From: Methylobacterium sp. C25
GTDB taxonomy: Bacteria > Pseudomonadota > Alphaproteobacteria > Rhizobiales > Beijerinckiaceae
Length of the DNA: 64,000 bases
Reading direction: 5' to 3'
NCBI RefSeq assembly: GCF_021352225.1
Contig: NZ_JAAUVI010000001.1
Coordinates: 62,001-126,000 of the forward strand
The position numbers were made by a program, and so were the translations under genes. This document shows positions 29,005 through 40,901 of this stretch, piece after piece. The notes under the pieces were generated by a model. It was not told the DNA's origin, searched no databases, and saw nothing but the letters and a program-made list of their open reading frames with translations. Position 1 is the stretch's first letter. Each line of letters opens with the position of its first letter.

Positions 29005-30603
29005 ATGCCGCGCGACACTGCTCCCATTACCCGCGCCCTCCTCTCGGTCTCGGATAAGACCGGCCTCGTCGACTTTGCCCGCGCTTTGTCCGAACGCGGC
29101 ATCGCTCTCGTTTCGACGGGTGGCACACACAAGGCGCTGACCGAGGCCGGCCTGCCCGTCACCGAAGTCTCCGAGCTGACGCGCTTTCCCGAGATGATGG
29201 ACGGGCGCGTGAAGACGCTGCATCCGGCTGTCCATGGCGGCCTGCTGGCGATCCGGGACAATCCCGAGCATCAGGCAGCTCTCGCGGCCCATGGCCTGCA
29301 GGCCATCGATCTCCTCGTCGTCAATCTCTACCCGTTCGAGGCGACGCTGGAGGCCGGACGGCCCTTCGATGAGTGCGTCGAGAACATCGATGTCGGCGGC
29401 CCCGCGATGATCCGCGCCGCCGCCAAGAACCACGCTGACGTCGCCGTTGTGGTCGATGTGGCCGATTACGCCTCTGTCCTTGCCGAGTTGCAGACGCATG
29501 ACGGCAGCATCGGCTCTGAAATGCGCCGTCGGCTCGCGCAGAAGGCCTTCTCGCGGACGGCCTCCTACGATGCCGCGATTTCCAACTGGTTCGCCGGCGA
29601 GATCGGCGGCGATGAGACGCCCGCGTTCCGGGCCTTTGGCGGCACGCTCGGCCAGAGCTTGCGCTACGGTGAGAACCCGCACCAGTCGGCCGCTTTCTAC
29701 CGTTCCCCAGGCATCGCGCGCCCCGGCATCGCGACCGCCCGCCAGATCCAGGGCAAGGAGCTGTCCTACAACAACCTCAACGACACCGACGCCGCCTATG
29801 AATGCGTCGCCGAGTTCGATCCGGCCCGCTCGGCCGCCGTCGCGATCATCAAGCACGCCAATCCGTGCGGCGTCGCCGAGGGTTCGAGTCTCCTCGAGGC
29901 CTACGAACAGGCTTTGGCCTGCGATCCGACTTCGGCTTTCGGCGGCATCGTTGCCCTCAACCGCACGCTCGACGCCGAGGCCGCCAGGAAGATCGTCGAG
30001 ATCTTCACGGAAGTGATCATCGCGCCCGACGCTTCGGAGGAGGCCCTGGCGATCGTCGGCGGGAAGAAGAATCTCCGGCTCCTGCTGGCCGGCGCGCTGC
30101 CCGATCCGCGTGCGGCGGGCGAGGTCGTGCGCACGCTCTCGGGCGGTCTCCTCGTCCAGGGCCGCGACAGCGCTGTCATCGACGACATGTCGCTTCGCGT
30201 GGTGACGGCCCGCCAGCCAAGCGAGGCCGAGTTCGCGGACCTCCGCTTCGCGTACCGGGTAGCGAAGCACGTCAAGTCGAACGCTATCGTCTACGCCCGC
30301 GCCGGCGCGACGGTCGGCATCGGCGCAGGGCAGATGTCACGGGTCGATTCCTCACGCATCGCCGCCTGGAAGGCGGCGGAGGGCGCCAAGCGCATCGGTG
30401 CAACGGACAGCCTCGCCAAGGGTTCGGTCGTGGCGTCCGACGCCTTCTTCCCCTTCGCCGATGGCCTGATTGCGGCGGCCGAAGCCGGTGCCACCGCCGT
30501 GATCCAGCCCGGCGGCTCGATGCGCGACGACGAGGTGATCCGCGCCGCCGACGAGGCCGGCCTGGCGATGGTGTTCACGGGAACGCGCCACTTCCGGCAC
30601 TGA
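29005..30603 (+). CDS. purH: Bifunctional AICAR transformylase / IMP cyclohydrolase
   Basis: Last two steps of IMP synthesis in one protein of 532 aa, the normal length. The N-terminal IMP cyclohydrolase part has [36 protein letters not shown] and NLYPFEATL. The C-terminal transformylase shows [24 protein letters not shown] and [20 protein letters not shown]. The ATG at 29005 was chosen; the upstream extension is not conserved. Confidence 0.97.
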   Translation: MPRDTAPITRALLSVSDKTGLVDFARALSERGIALVSTGGTHKALTEAGLPVTEVSELTRFPEMMDGRVKTLHPAVHGGLLAIRDNPEHQAALAAHGLQAIDLLVVNLYPFEATLEAGRPFDECVENIDVGGPAMIRAAAKNHADVAVVVDVADYASVLAELQTHDGSIGSEMRRRLAQKAFSRTASYDAAISNWFAGEIGGDETPAFRAFGGTLGQSLRYGENPHQSAAFYRSPGIARPGIATARQIQGKELSYNNLNDTDAAYECVAEFDPARSAAVAIIKHANPCGVAEGSSLLEAYEQALACDPTSAFGGIVALNRTLDAEAARKIVEIFTEVIIAPDASEEALAIVGGKKNLRLLLAGALPDPRAAGEVVRTLSGGLLVQGRDSAVIDDMSLRVVTARQPSEAEFADLRFAYRVAKHVKSNAIVYARAGATVGIGAGQMSRVDSSRIAAWKAAEGAKRIGATDSLAKGSVVASDAFFPFADGLIAAAEAGATAVIQPGGSMRDDEVIRAADEAGLAMVFTGTRHFRH

Positions 30604-30683
30604 ACCGATAGGCACTCAGCAGGCTTTCCGGCGCTTGAGACCGGTGACACGCTCGCTGATTGCGTCACGACAACCCAGACAGC

Positions 30684-30712
30684 AAAAGAAAAGGCGCCCC
30701 GAAAGGGCGCCC
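30684..30712 (-). terminator. Rho-independent terminator of the MFS symporter gene
   Basis: Stem GGCGCCC / GGGCGCC (30693-30699, 30705-30711). Read on the minus strand it is followed by TTTTCTTTT, 26 bp past the symporter stop. It may also stop purH read-through from the other side. Confidence 0.82.
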
Positions 30713-30737
30713 TTTCCTATTTCGCATACTCCAAGAG

Positions 30738-32423
30738 CTAGTCTTCGGCGAAGATGTCCCGGTCCTTCGTCTCCGGCACGAAGATCAGACCGATGACGAA
30801 GGTCATCACCGCGATCACGATCGGGTACCAGAGGCCGTAATAGATGTCGCCGGTTGCGGCCACCATCGCGAACGCGGTAGCGGGCAGAAGGCCGCCGAAC
30901 CAGCCGTTGCCGATATGGTAGGGCAGCGACATCGCCGTGTAGCGGATCCGGGTGGGGAACAGCTCCACGAGGGCGGCGGCGATCGGGCCATAGACCATGG
31001 TCACGAACAGCACGAGCACGAAGAGCAGGCCGATCACCTTGGCCACTTGAGGCCGGAAGATGTCGAAGGGGTTCGACATCTTCACGATCGCCGGGTCGCC
31101 CGCCTTCGGATAGCCTGCGCCCTGCAGAGCGGCAGACGCAGCCTTGGCGAAGTCCGCAGCCGGCATGCCCGCAGTGTAGGGCACCTCGGTGTCGTTGACC
31201 TTGATCTTGGTCGGCTGTCCGGCCGGCCCAGCCTCGGTGGAGTACTTCACCGAAGACTTGGCGAGGTAGTCGCGAGCCAGATCGCACGGGGTCTCGAACT
31301 TGCGCGTGCCGACCGGGTTAAACAAGCTGCCGCACTCCTTCGGGTCGGCGATTACGCTAACCTTCACGGATTCGACGGCCTTTTCGAGGTTCGGGTTGGC
31401 GACCGTGGTGATCTGCTGGAAGACCGTGAAGTAGGAGACCGCCGCGATCAGGCAGCCGGCCAGGATGATCGGCTTGCGGCCGATCTTGTCCGAGAGCCAG
31501 CCGAAGAACACGAAGAACCCGGTGCCGAGCAGGAGCGACCACGCCACCAGCAGGTTCGAGGTGTAGCCGTCGACCTTCAAGATCGATTGCAGGAAGAACA
31601 GAGCGTAGAACTGGCCGGTGTACCAGACCACGCCCTGCCCGGCGGTGAGGCCGAGCAGCGCGATCAGCGCGAACTTGGCGTTCTTCCACTGGCCGAAAGC
31701 TTCCGTCAGCGGCGCCTTCGAGGTGGTGCCCTCCTCCTTCATCTTCTGGAAGGCCGGCGACTCGTTGAGCTTGGTCCGGATCCAGACCGAGACGGCGAGC
31801 AGCAGGACGGAGACCAGGAACGGGATACGCCAGCCCCAGGCTTTGAAGGCATCCTCACCGGTGAAGGTGCGGGTCGCCAGGATCACGATCAGCGACAGGA
31901 ACAGACCCATCGTCGCCGTCGTCTGGATCCAGCTGGTGTAGAAGCCGCGGCGGCCATGCGGGGCGTGCTCGGCGACGTAGGTTGCAGCGCCGCCATACTC
32001 GCCGCCGAGGGCGAGGCCCTGGAGCAGGCGCAGCGTGATCAGGATGATCGGGGCCGCGATGCCGATGCTATCGGCGTTGGGCAGGATGCCGACGATGAAG
32101 GTCGACAAGCCCATGATCAGGATGGTGACGAGGAAGGTGTACTTGCGGCCGACGAGGTCACCGACCCGGCCGAACACCAGCGCGCCGAAGGGGCGGACGA
32201 GGAAGCCTGCCGCGAAGGCGAGCAGGGCGAAAATGTTGCGGGTCGATTCCGGGTAGGCAGAGAAGAACTGCGCGCCGATGATCGCGGCAAGCGATCCATA
32301 AAGATAGAAGTCGTACCACTCGAACACCGTACCGAGAGACGAGGCCAAGATGACCTTCTTCTCGGATGCCGTCATCGGTCGCGCGGCATCACCCGTATGC
32401 GACGCTGCTGCTGCCACAGCCAT
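30738..32423 (-). CDS. Metabolite:proton symporter (MHS family, MFS) with a periplasmic insertion
   Basis: Twelve-helix major facilitator of 561 aa. GTVFEWYDFYLYGSLA (TM1), RPFGALVFGRVGDLVGRKYT (TM2-3 loop) and LQGLALGGEYGGAATYVAEH (TM4) place it with ProP/KgtP/ShiA-type symporters of organic acids or osmolytes. Between TM9 and TM10 there are about 110 extra residues including two cysteines, in PKECGSLFNP and FETPCDLAR, predicted to lie in the periplasm. GGAGGAAAG precedes the ATG at 32423, deciding it over the GTG at 32438. It lies upstream of and parallel to actP-acs, so a carboxylate substrate is plausible. Confidence 0.9.
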   Translation of the reverse strand: MAVAAAASHTGDAARPMTASEKKVILASSLGTVFEWYDFYLYGSLAAIIGAQFFSAYPESTRNIFALLAFAAGFLVRPFGALVFGRVGDLVGRKYTFLVTILIMGLSTFIVGILPNADSIGIAAPIILITLRLLQGLALGGEYGGAATYVAEHAPHGRRGFYTSWIQTTATMGLFLSLIVILATRTFTGEDAFKAWGWRIPFLVSVLLLAVSVWIRTKLNESPAFQKMKEEGTTSKAPLTEAFGQWKNAKFALIALLGLTAGQGVVWYTGQFYALFFLQSILKVDGYTSNLLVAWSLLLGTGFFVFFGWLSDKIGRKPIILAGCLIAAVSYFTVFQQITTVANPNLEKAVESVKVSVIADPKECGSLFNPVGTRKFETPCDLARDYLAKSSVKYSTEAGPAGQPTKIKVNDTEVPYTAGMPAADFAKAASAALQGAGYPKAGDPAIVKMSNPFDIFRPQVAKVIGLLFVLVLFVTMVYGPIAAALVELFPTRIRYTAMSLPYHIGNGWFGGLLPATAFAMVAATGDIYYGLWYPIVIAVMTFVIGLIFVPETKDRDIFAED

Positions 32424-32604
32424 TGCTCTTTCCTCCACCCGGCGGGGCCTCCAGGGCTAACCGCTCGTTTTCTTGATTTCCGGGCCCCAGGTCGCTGAAA
32501 CGACCTTGGAACACATGCGGCATTGTTACTTCAGTATTGTGCCGTGCCAAGGACGAAAGAGCATCAGCAAGCGTGCGAAAGCGCTTAGACGCATTTTTGC
32601 AATG

Positions 32605-32634
32605 GAAAAGGCGCGGCTTGCGCCGCGCCTTTTT
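32605..32634 (-). terminator. Rho-independent terminator of actP
   Basis: Eleven-base-pair stem AAAGGCGCGGC / GCCGCGCCTTT (32607-32617, 32622-32632), tetraloop, T-rich on both flanks. It lies 27 bp beyond the actP stop on the minus strand and may work in both directions. Confidence 0.88.
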
Positions 32635-32660
32635 AATCCCGCCCGAAACGAGATTCTTTT

Positions 32661-34358
32661 TCAGTGGGCGTGAGCGCCGCTGGCGCCGATCCCGGTCTCG
32701 GACCGGACGAATTGTGCATCGAAGGCTGCGCGCTCACGCTGGGCACGGCGTGTATTGTCCAGCTTCGACACCACGTAGATGGTCAGGAACGCCAGAGGCA
32801 TCGAGAACAACGTCGGATTGTCGAAGGGGAACAGGGCTGCGGGGTGGCCGAAGGTCGTCACCCAAACCGCCTTCGACAACACCACCATGATCACGGCCGT
32901 GAGAAGCCCCACGAGACCGCCCAGAAGCGCGCCCCACGTAGTCGTCCCCCGCCAAAGAATCGACATCGAGAGCACCGGGAAATTGCAACTCGCCGCCACC
33001 GAGAAGGCAAGCCCGACCATGAAGGCCACGTTCTGGTTCTCGAAGACATAGCCGAGATAGATCGCGACGATCCCGATCACCACCGCAGCGATCTTCGAGA
33101 GCCTGACCTCCGCGCCCTCCGTCGTGCGCCCGCGAGCGATGACCTGGGCGTAGAGATCGTGGCTCACCGCCGAGGCGCCGGCCAACGTAAGACCGGCCAC
33201 CACCGCGAGGATGGTCGCGAAGGCCACCGCCGAGATGAAGCCCAGGAAGTATGGGCCGCCGACGGCATTGGCGAGGTTCACGGCGACCATGTTGGTGCCG
33301 CCGATCATGTCCTTGAGCTTGTCGAAGCTGCCGGCCGCACCGAGCTTGAAGTAGCTCGGATCGGACATCAGCAGGGCAATGCCACCGAAGCCGATGATGA
33401 AGGTCAGGATATAGAAGTAGCCGATCAAGCCGGTGGCGTAGAACACGGATTTGCGGGCGGCCTGGGCATCCGCGACCGTGAAGAACCGCATCAGAATGTG
33501 CGGCAGGCCGGCCGTGCCGAACATCAGGCCGACGCCGAGCGAGATCGCCTCGATCGGGTTCGAGACCAGTCCGCCGGGTGCCATGATGGCGTCGCCCTTC
33601 GGGTGGGTCGCGACCGCCGCAGCGAAGAGCGCCTCGGGATGGAAGCCGTATTTGTACAGCACGGCACCCGCCATGAAGCTGGCACCACCGAGGAGCAGGC
33701 AAGCCTTGATCACCTGGACCCAGGTCGTCGCCTTCATGCCGCCGAAGGCCACGTAGACGATCATCAGGGCGCCGACGATCACCACCGCATAGAGGTAGGG
33801 AAGACCGAACAGGAGCTGGATCAGCTTACCGGCGCCGACCATCTGCGCGATCAGGTAGAACGCCACGACGACGAGCGTGCCCGTGGCCGAGATGATGCGG
33901 ATCGAAGTCTGGTCGAGACGGAACGAGGCGACGTCGGCGAAGGTGAACTTGCCGAGGTTGCGCAGGCGCTCCGCGATCAGGAACAGCACGATCGGCCAAC
34001 CGACGAGGAAGCCCGTCGAGTAGATCAGCCCGTCGAAGCCCGAGGTGTAGACGAGGCCGGAAATGCCGAGGAACGAGGCGGCCGACATGTAGTCGCCGGC
34101 GATGGCGAGCGAGTTGGTGCCCGCCGAGATCCCGCCACCGGCCGCGTAGAAGTCGGCGGCCGATTTCGTGCCCTTCGCCGCCTTGTAGGTGATGCCCAAG
34201 GTGAGCAGCACGAAGAACAGGAACATGCCGATGGCCGGCCAGTTCGTTGCCTGCTGCTGGACGGCCCCGAGATCGGGACCAGCCGCCAGTGCCGCCGTCG
34301 CCGCGATCCCGAGAATGCCGAAGGCGCCCAGAAAGCCCAAGAGGTGGGCGCGGCTCAT
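32661..34358 (-). CDS. actP: Cation/acetate symporter ActP (SSS family)
   Basis: Sodium:solute symporter of 565 aa, taking up acetate and similar monocarboxylates. An N-terminal signal-like helix precedes TM2. Characteristic stretches are [37 protein letters not shown] and [15 protein letters not shown]. The start overlaps the DUF485 gene by 4 bp, the usual yjcH-actP coupling, with acs on the same strand upstream of both. Confidence 0.94.
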   Translation of the reverse strand: MSRAHLLGFLGAFGILGIAATAALAAGPDLGAVQQQATNWPAIGMFLFFVLLTLGITYKAAKGTKSAADFYAAGGGISAGTNSLAIAGDYMSAASFLGISGLVYTSGFDGLIYSTGFLVGWPIVLFLIAERLRNLGKFTFADVASFRLDQTSIRIISATGTLVVVAFYLIAQMVGAGKLIQLLFGLPYLYAVVIVGALMIVYVAFGGMKATTWVQVIKACLLLGGASFMAGAVLYKYGFHPEALFAAAVATHPKGDAIMAPGGLVSNPIEAISLGVGLMFGTAGLPHILMRFFTVADAQAARKSVFYATGLIGYFYILTFIIGFGGIALLMSDPSYFKLGAAGSFDKLKDMIGGTNMVAVNLANAVGGPYFLGFISAVAFATILAVVAGLTLAGASAVSHDLYAQVIARGRTTEGAEVRLSKIAAVVIGIVAIYLGYVFENQNVAFMVGLAFSVAASCNFPVLSMSILWRGTTTWGALLGGLVGLLTAVIMVVLSKAVWVTTFGHPAALFPFDNPTLFSMPLAFLTIYVVSKLDNTRRAQRERAAFDAQFVRSETGIGASGAHAH

Positions 34359-34735
34359 CGGGCGAGACTCCGGACGAGTTCCGCGGAGAGCCGGTCGAAA
34401 CGCGTATTCGCCCGCGTGACGTAGATGCCGGTCAGGATGAAGGCGAAGACGATGACGCCGACGCCCAGGAACAGGCCGAGCGAGGCGGTGCCGGACACCT
34501 TGGTCGCGAGCAGCTGCTTGTCGAATGCGATGAGGCCGATGAAGCCGAAATAGACGACCAGCATCAGGATCGTCAGGATCCAGCCGAAGCGCGTGCGCTC
34601 GGAGACCAGCGTCTGGAAGGTCGGATTGCTGGTGACGCGCTCGAGCCGGGGATCGGGCGCCTCGCCCCCCGGTGCCCCACCCTGCACGGCATGGGTCGAT
34701 GACGCGGCGCTTCCCGCCGTCTGTACTGCGCTCAT
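34355..34735 (-). CDS. DUF485 membrane protein (YjcH-like)
   Basis: Small inner-membrane protein of 126 aa with two helices ([20 protein letters not shown] and [20 protein letters not shown]). [16 protein letters not shown] is the DUF485 signature. Its stop overlaps the actP start. GGGAGGA before the ATG at 34735 fixes the start. In other bacteria it is the constant companion of ActP, with unknown molecular role. Confidence 0.9.
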   Translation of the reverse strand: MSAVQTAGSAASSTHAVQGGAPGGEAPDPRLERVTSNPTFQTLVSERTRFGWILTILMLVVYFGFIGLIAFDKQLLATKVSGTASLGLFLGVGVIVFAFILTGIYVTRANTRFDRLSAELVRSLAR

Positions 34736-34838
34736 AGATGTCCTCCCGCCCGACCGGACATTCTTCGGGTCCGGCGGCTCGTTCTTATAGCGTGACGAGG
34801 GGGCGCTGGCGCCCTGTCTCGCCTTCGGCACGAGACGT

Positions 34839-34861
34839 CGGGCGCCCGCATCGGGCGCCCG
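34839..34861 (-). terminator. Hairpin downstream of acs
   Basis: Ten-base-pair stem CGGGCGCCCG repeated around a 3-base spacer, 23 bp after the acs stop on the minus strand. No T run, so termination is likely weak or factor-dependent. Confidence 0.45.
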
Positions 34862-34883
34862 TGCTGTTCAGTCCGGGTTATTG

Positions 34884-36833
<1,950 letters not shown>

Positions 36834-36963
36834 GCCGTTTCTTCCCTTCGAGGCGCCCGATCGTATCGCGAAGGTTCGCGCAGCCGGGACTTCCAGTCAC
36901 TAACTAGTTGCACCGCCAAAACGCCGGGACAAGCACCAAAAAGTCTAGAATGCGAGGTGACTT

Positions 36964-39654
36964 TCAGGCGCTGAGCGCTTGCGGCGGCGGAAACAGCATC
37001 TCGACGAGTGTGCCCTCGTTCTTGCGGCTGGAGATCCGGAAACGCCCGCGATTTGCCTCCACCAGCGCCTTGGTCACCGTCAGCCCGAGCCCCATCCCGG
37101 CGCGTCCGCCCGCAATGTCGCCAACGCCCTGCGCCATCAGCGCCCGCTCGATCTCCTCCTGCGTCATACCGATGCCGGTATCGCGGACCCGGAAAGCGAT
37201 CTCGCCGCGCTCGTCGGTCGTCGAGACGATCACCTGGCCGCCGGCCTCGGTCAGGCGGATGGCGTTGGCGATGACGTTGAGAGTGGCCTGACGCATGGAG
37301 CGCTCATCGGCGACGAGCGGCCGGAGATCGGGCGAAAGGCTCGTCCTCACGACGATGCGGTCGCGCGCCGCCTGCGGCTGCATCAGGGCGATGCAGCCCG
37401 ACACCACGTCATTGAGTGCGATGTCGGTGAATTTCAGTCCGCCCTGCCCTGCCTCGATGCGTGAGAGATCGAAAAGGTCGTCGATCACACCGACGACATG
37501 CTGGCTGGATTGGTAGATCTCCTGAAGATAGTCGTTTCCGCGCCCGCTCCCGAGCGGTCCGATACTCTCGGAGAGAAGGATCTCGGTGCGGTCGGCAATC
37601 TGGACGATCGGCGCACGGATCTGATGCGATAGGATCGCGGCGAAGTCTGCCCGGAAGCGCGCCTCCGGTCCGACGCGCAGTGTGCTCGACCCTGGCGAGG
37701 GTGGCTTGCTCAAGGTCACACAGAACCGGGCGTTGCTCTCCGCTGGAAGCGGAGCGACGCGCAGGTGAAGGACGCCATTCTGCGGGTCCGTACGTGCGGT
37801 CGCTTCGCAGGTTGCTCCGGTGCCGGACTCTCGCGCCTCGTCCAGGCACGCGGCGATGGCCGGCTCGCTGTCGCCCGTGAACAAATCCGCGAGTCGGCCG
37901 CCGACGACTTCGCGCGGCTCGCTCGACAGCATGCTGCGCGCGCCGGCATTCAATCGGAGGACACGGCCGCTCTCGTCGAGCGAGGCTACGCCCAACTCGA
38001 TCTGGTCAAGGAGATCCTGAGCGTCGCGCTCGCGTGCCGCGTCGCGCGCTTGCAGCAGGCCGCGCGCGATGTGTTCGCGGGCGCTGTCGGCCTGAGCTGC
38101 GACGCGGGCCAGCAACAATTCGGCCGAGCTGCCATCCCAATCGACCCGCGAGCGCTCGACGAGCAGCGACAGCGGCAGACCGCCCGCCCTCGTCATCGAG
38201 ACCGGCGTGTCGGGGAGGATGCCATCCTTCAAAGGCGGCAACTCGCCGAGAAGTTTGCCAACGCCCTCGGCGGCCTGCAGCGCATCACGGTCCGGATGTC
38301 CGGTGAGATCGAGGAACCTGCCATTCGCGTAAAGGATCGCGGTTCCGCGATGCACCAGAACGCCGACCGGCAGCCGATCGAGCGCGGCGACGATTGCCTC
38401 ATCGATGGATGAGATCGCACTCGGCGGTGCAGCGACTGGGAAGGCCGTAACCGAGCCGCTGCGCCCCGAGCCTTGTGGCGGCTCGGTTGGCGAGGCGTCG
38501 TCGTCGCCCGCGAAGCGCGCGCCGAGCGCGCGCGCGATCTCGCGAAATGCCGCGTGCTCGTTCGTCGAAAGATCCGAATTCTTCTGCGCCGGCGCGCGAT
38601 CCTCACTGATCTCCTCAGCCGCGGCGGAAAGCACGGCTGCATCGGTGTGATCGCTGGGCGCGTCGGCCGTGGCAACGGCATCCGCCACGTCCGGGGCGGG
38701 ATATTCAGCGGTCAGCGGCGCCGATGGTCCTGTTTGCGCCTCGTCGGCGGCCGGACACGCCAGAGCCTCGTCTCGGCCGTCGACGGAGGGTGGCAGCGCC
38801 AGTTCGCCCGCGATCATATCCCCCGCGGTTCCCTCCTGCAGCGGGGCCGCTTCGGCCAGCGAGGACCGCGCCTCGCGCACGACACCGAACCCCGAAAAAC
38901 CGGAAAACGGCTGCGATGCGCGTCCGGATGGCGTTCCGGACAGGTCGATTGCGATCTCGCGATCGGTCCCTGGCGGACGGAGGATGACGGAAAGCGCTCG
39001 GAAGGTCCGATGGGCCGTCAGCGCCTCGAACAGGCTAGCCCCGAGGACGGTTCCGGCTTCGCCGAGCTTTGTCCAGCCGTGGCCGAGGAGATGCGCGGCG
39101 ATCTCGGATGAGGCGCCTGAAAGATCCGTGACAACGTGATGTTCGTCGCTGCGCCAGACGAACCGCTTCGAAGCCGACGCTGGAGCTTCCGGTTCCGAAG
39201 CAACGACCGGAGACGGCGCCACCTCGATCGTCGGGCGCTCGCCGGTACTGCGACGTGCCGGCACTGCCTCGGTGGATGCGAGAAGCAGCAGGGGACCGTT
39301 CGTCTCGCTCGTGACCGACGCGATCAAGCACGTGACCGGCCGCCCCAGGCCTCGCGTATCGAGGCGAAGTCGAACGAGGCGCGGGCCCGTATCCGACGCG
39401 CCGACGGATCGGATTTGATGCGGAAGCCTCAGCCCGGGATCGACGCGGTTGGCCTCGCGCGTGATCGCGCCGCGCAAAGCCGCAGCGTCGCCATGGGCAC
39501 CGATCACGCTTTCGGCGGCTCGATCGAGAACGAGAACCGCGCGCTCACGCGCCGCGAAAATGGGGGCCAGCCGGGCATCGGCGGACCAGCGCGCGAAGTC
39601 GGCGGCAAGCGTCGCTTCGCCGCCATCGGCCTGCTTTGCGCGGTCGGACATCAA
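36964..39654 (-). CDS. PdhS/DivL-like PAS sensor histidine kinase with altered H-box
   Basis: Cytoplasmic-looking sensor kinase of 896 aa. The first 415 residues are acidic, Ala-rich and of no recognised fold. Two PAS-like segments follow at about 418-543 (LPVGVLVHRGTAILYANGRF) and 544-659 (LDQIELGVASLDESGRVLRL), then HisKA at about 660-730 and the ATPase domain (VIANAIRLTEAGGQ; RDTGIGM; GMGLGLTVTKAL). The kinase half resembles the cell-cycle PdhS/PleC/DivL group. The phosphoacceptor block reads SHQIRAP around H677, where active kinases have HExxT. No transmembrane helix. No response-regulator gene is adjacent. Confidence 0.85.
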   Translation of the reverse strand: MMSDRAKQADGGEATLAADFARWSADARLAPIFAARERAVLVLDRAAESVIGAHGDAAALRGAITREANRVDPGLRLPHQIRSVGASDTGPRLVRLRLDTRGLGRPVTCLIASVTSETNGPLLLLASTEAVPARRSTGERPTIEVAPSPVVASEPEAPASASKRFVWRSDEHHVVTDLSGASSEIAAHLLGHGWTKLGEAGTVLGASLFEALTAHRTFRALSVILRPPGTDREIAIDLSGTPSGRASQPFSGFSGFGVVREARSSLAEAAPLQEGTAGDMIAGELALPPSVDGRDEALACPAADEAQTGPSAPLTAEYPAPDVADAVATADAPSDHTDAAVLSAAAEEISEDRAPAQKNSDLSTNEHAAFREIARALGARFAGDDDASPTEPPQGSGRSGSVTAFPVAAPPSAISSIDEAIVAALDRLPVGVLVHRGTAILYANGRFLDLTGHPDRDALQAAEGVGKLLGELPPLKDGILPDTPVSMTRAGGLPLSLLVERSRVDWDGSSAELLLARVAAQADSAREHIARGLLQARDAARERDAQDLLDQIELGVASLDESGRVLRLNAGARSMLSSEPREVVGGRLADLFTGDSEPAIAACLDEARESGTGATCEATARTDPQNGVLHLRVAPLPAESNARFCVTLSKPPSPGSSTLRVGPEARFRADFAAILSHQIRAPIVQIADRTEILLSESIGPLGSGRGNDYLQEIYQSSQHVVGVIDDLFDLSRIEAGQGGLKFTDIALNDVVSGCIALMQPQAARDRIVVRTSLSPDLRPLVADERSMRQATLNVIANAIRLTEAGGQVIVSTTDERGEIAFRVRDTGIGMTQEEIERALMAQGVGDIAGGRAGMGLGLTVTKALVEANRGRFRISSRKNEGTLVEMLFPPPQALSA

Positions 39655-39818
39655 AAGCCTAGTCGTGCGCCACGTGAGGGGAAATCGGACTGCAGTCTGA
39701 AACTTTGCGTAGCGCCGTCATAGACATGAAGGCGATCTGACACACGTTAATCAACGCTTAACCCTAATACGCGGCCTGCCGCCGCACCGGGGGCTGGCGC
39801 CGCATGAAATATATGTTA

Positions 39819-39833
39819 TTGTGCAATGCACAA
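39819..39833. promoter_or_regulatory. Palindrome upstream of the phasin gene, candidate PhaR operator
   Basis: TTGTGCA-A-TGCACAA is a perfect 7+1+7 inverted repeat, 36 bp upstream of the phasin ATG. TGC/GCA-rich palindromes before phasin genes are bound by the PHB regulator PhaR in other alphaproteobacteria. The repeat is seen; the factor is inferred. Confidence 0.5.
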
Positions 39834-39868
39834 TGATGAATTCGTGGGCAATTGGAAAGGAAACGAAC

Positions 39869-40342
39869 ATGAGCAGCAGCCAGAATCCCAATTACGAAGT
39901 GCCTGCCGAGATGCGCGACTTCGCCGAGAAGAGCGTCGACCAGGCGCGCAAGGCGTTCGATTCGTTCCTCGGCGCCGCGCGCCGCACGGCCGACACCGTG
40001 CAGGGTTCCGCAGAACTGGCTCGCACCAACACCACCACTTTGTCCTCGCGCTCCTTCGAGTTCGCCGAGCAGAACGTGAACGCTGCGTTCGACCTGGCCC
40101 AGAAGCTCGTGCGCGCCAAGGATGTGCAGGAAGCGATGCAGCATCAGGCCGAGTTCGTGCGCTCGCAATTCGCCAACATCCAGGCTCAGGCCAAGGAGTT
40201 CGGTGGCCTCGCGCAGAGCGCGCTCCAGCAGGGCGCCGAGAACGCCAAGAGCGCCGTTCAGCAGGGCCAGAACGAGGCTCGCCAGGCTTTCGAGCAAGGT
40301 ACGGCCGCCGCTAAGGGCGCTGCCAAGAAGCCGACCGCCTGA
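39869..40342 (+). CDS. Phasin-family protein
   Basis: Small helical protein of 157 aa that would coat polyhydroxybutyrate granules. The phasin domain runs from FAEKSVDQARKAFDSFLGAA to about residue 120 (FVRSQFANIQAQAKEFGGLA), with the amphipathic pattern of the phasin_2 family. It ends in a Gln/Ala/Lys-rich tail (AAAKGAAKKPTA). GAAAGGAAA precedes the ATG at 39869. A palindromic operator candidate lies upstream and a terminator downstream; monocistronic. Confidence 0.92.
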   Translation: MSSSQNPNYEVPAEMRDFAEKSVDQARKAFDSFLGAARRTADTVQGSAELARTNTTTLSSRSFEFAEQNVNAAFDLAQKLVRAKDVQEAMQHQAEFVRSQFANIQAQAKEFGGLAQSALQQGAENAKSAVQQGQNEARQAFEQGTAAAKGAAKKPTA

Positions 40343-40394
40343 TCATCCGATCACGGCCGCGCTTCAACGAGCGGCCGACTCAGGACCACCCAAC

Positions 40395-40424
40395 CGGCTC
40401 GCCCTCACGGGCGAGCCGTTTTTT
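40395..40424 (+). terminator. Rho-independent terminator of the phasin gene
   Basis: Ten-base-pair stem CGGCTCGCCC / GGGCGAGCCG (40395-40404, 40409-40418), tetraloop, six T's. Confidence 0.93.
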
Positions 40425-40549
40425 CAGGGCGATGCGACCGTCCGCTTCGACGATGCGCCGCCTTTTTTCGGCCGATCCAGACTTTTAGCGAGGCGCATCC
40501 CGTGTCGGCGTTCGGCGCGGCCTCACGCCATCGAGAGAGATCGACCTCC

Positions 40550-40885
40550 ATGCGCCCTGCCCTTCGTCTCAGCATCGCGGCCGCGGTTCTCCTCGGTGCG
40601 CTCGGCTCTCAAGGCGCCCGCGCGCAGTACGACGATGAAGGCTACTACGACGCGCCGCCTCCGCCCCGCGGCGGCTACGAGTCCCGCTACGAGCGCCGTC
40701 GTCCGCCGCCGCCGCGCCGTGACGTTGGCCTGAACTGCGATGCGATCCAGCCGGGTATGTTCGGGCCGAAGCCGTTCTCGTGCCCGCTCCCCGGCCCCCG
40801 CCCGCTCGGCGCCCGCTGCTTCTGCGACACGCCGACGGCGCCGCTGAGCGGAGGCGACACCGTCGCCGGCCGCGTCGTCCCCTAA
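40550..40885 (+). CDS. Secreted Pro/Arg/Tyr-rich small protein
   Basis: Protein of 111 aa with a clear signal peptide (RLSIAAAVLLGALGSQGARA, residues 6-25). The mature part begins with a Tyr/Asp/Pro-rich stretch (DDEGYYDAPPPPRGGYESRY, then RRRPPPPRR) and ends in a compact part with four cysteines (NCDAIQPG, FSCPLPGP, ARCFCDTP). Unknown function; periplasmic or envelope location inferred. Not recognised as a named family. Confidence 0.75.
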   Translation: MRPALRLSIAAAVLLGALGSQGARAQYDDEGYYDAPPPPRGGYESRYERRRPPPPRRDVGLNCDAIQPGMFGPKPFSCPLPGPRPLGARCFCDTPTAPLSGGDTVAGRVVP

Positions 40886-40901
40886 TCGCCGGACCAACGA
40901 A

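Noticed and set aside
30660-32498. Plus-strand frame of 612 codons opposite the MFS symporter
   Set aside because: Glu/Arg/His/Asp-rich shadow; the minus strand has a complete MFS protein and its terminator.
32664-34424. Plus-strand frame of 586 codons opposite actP
   Set aside because: Same antisense artefact; ActP motifs are clear on the minus strand.
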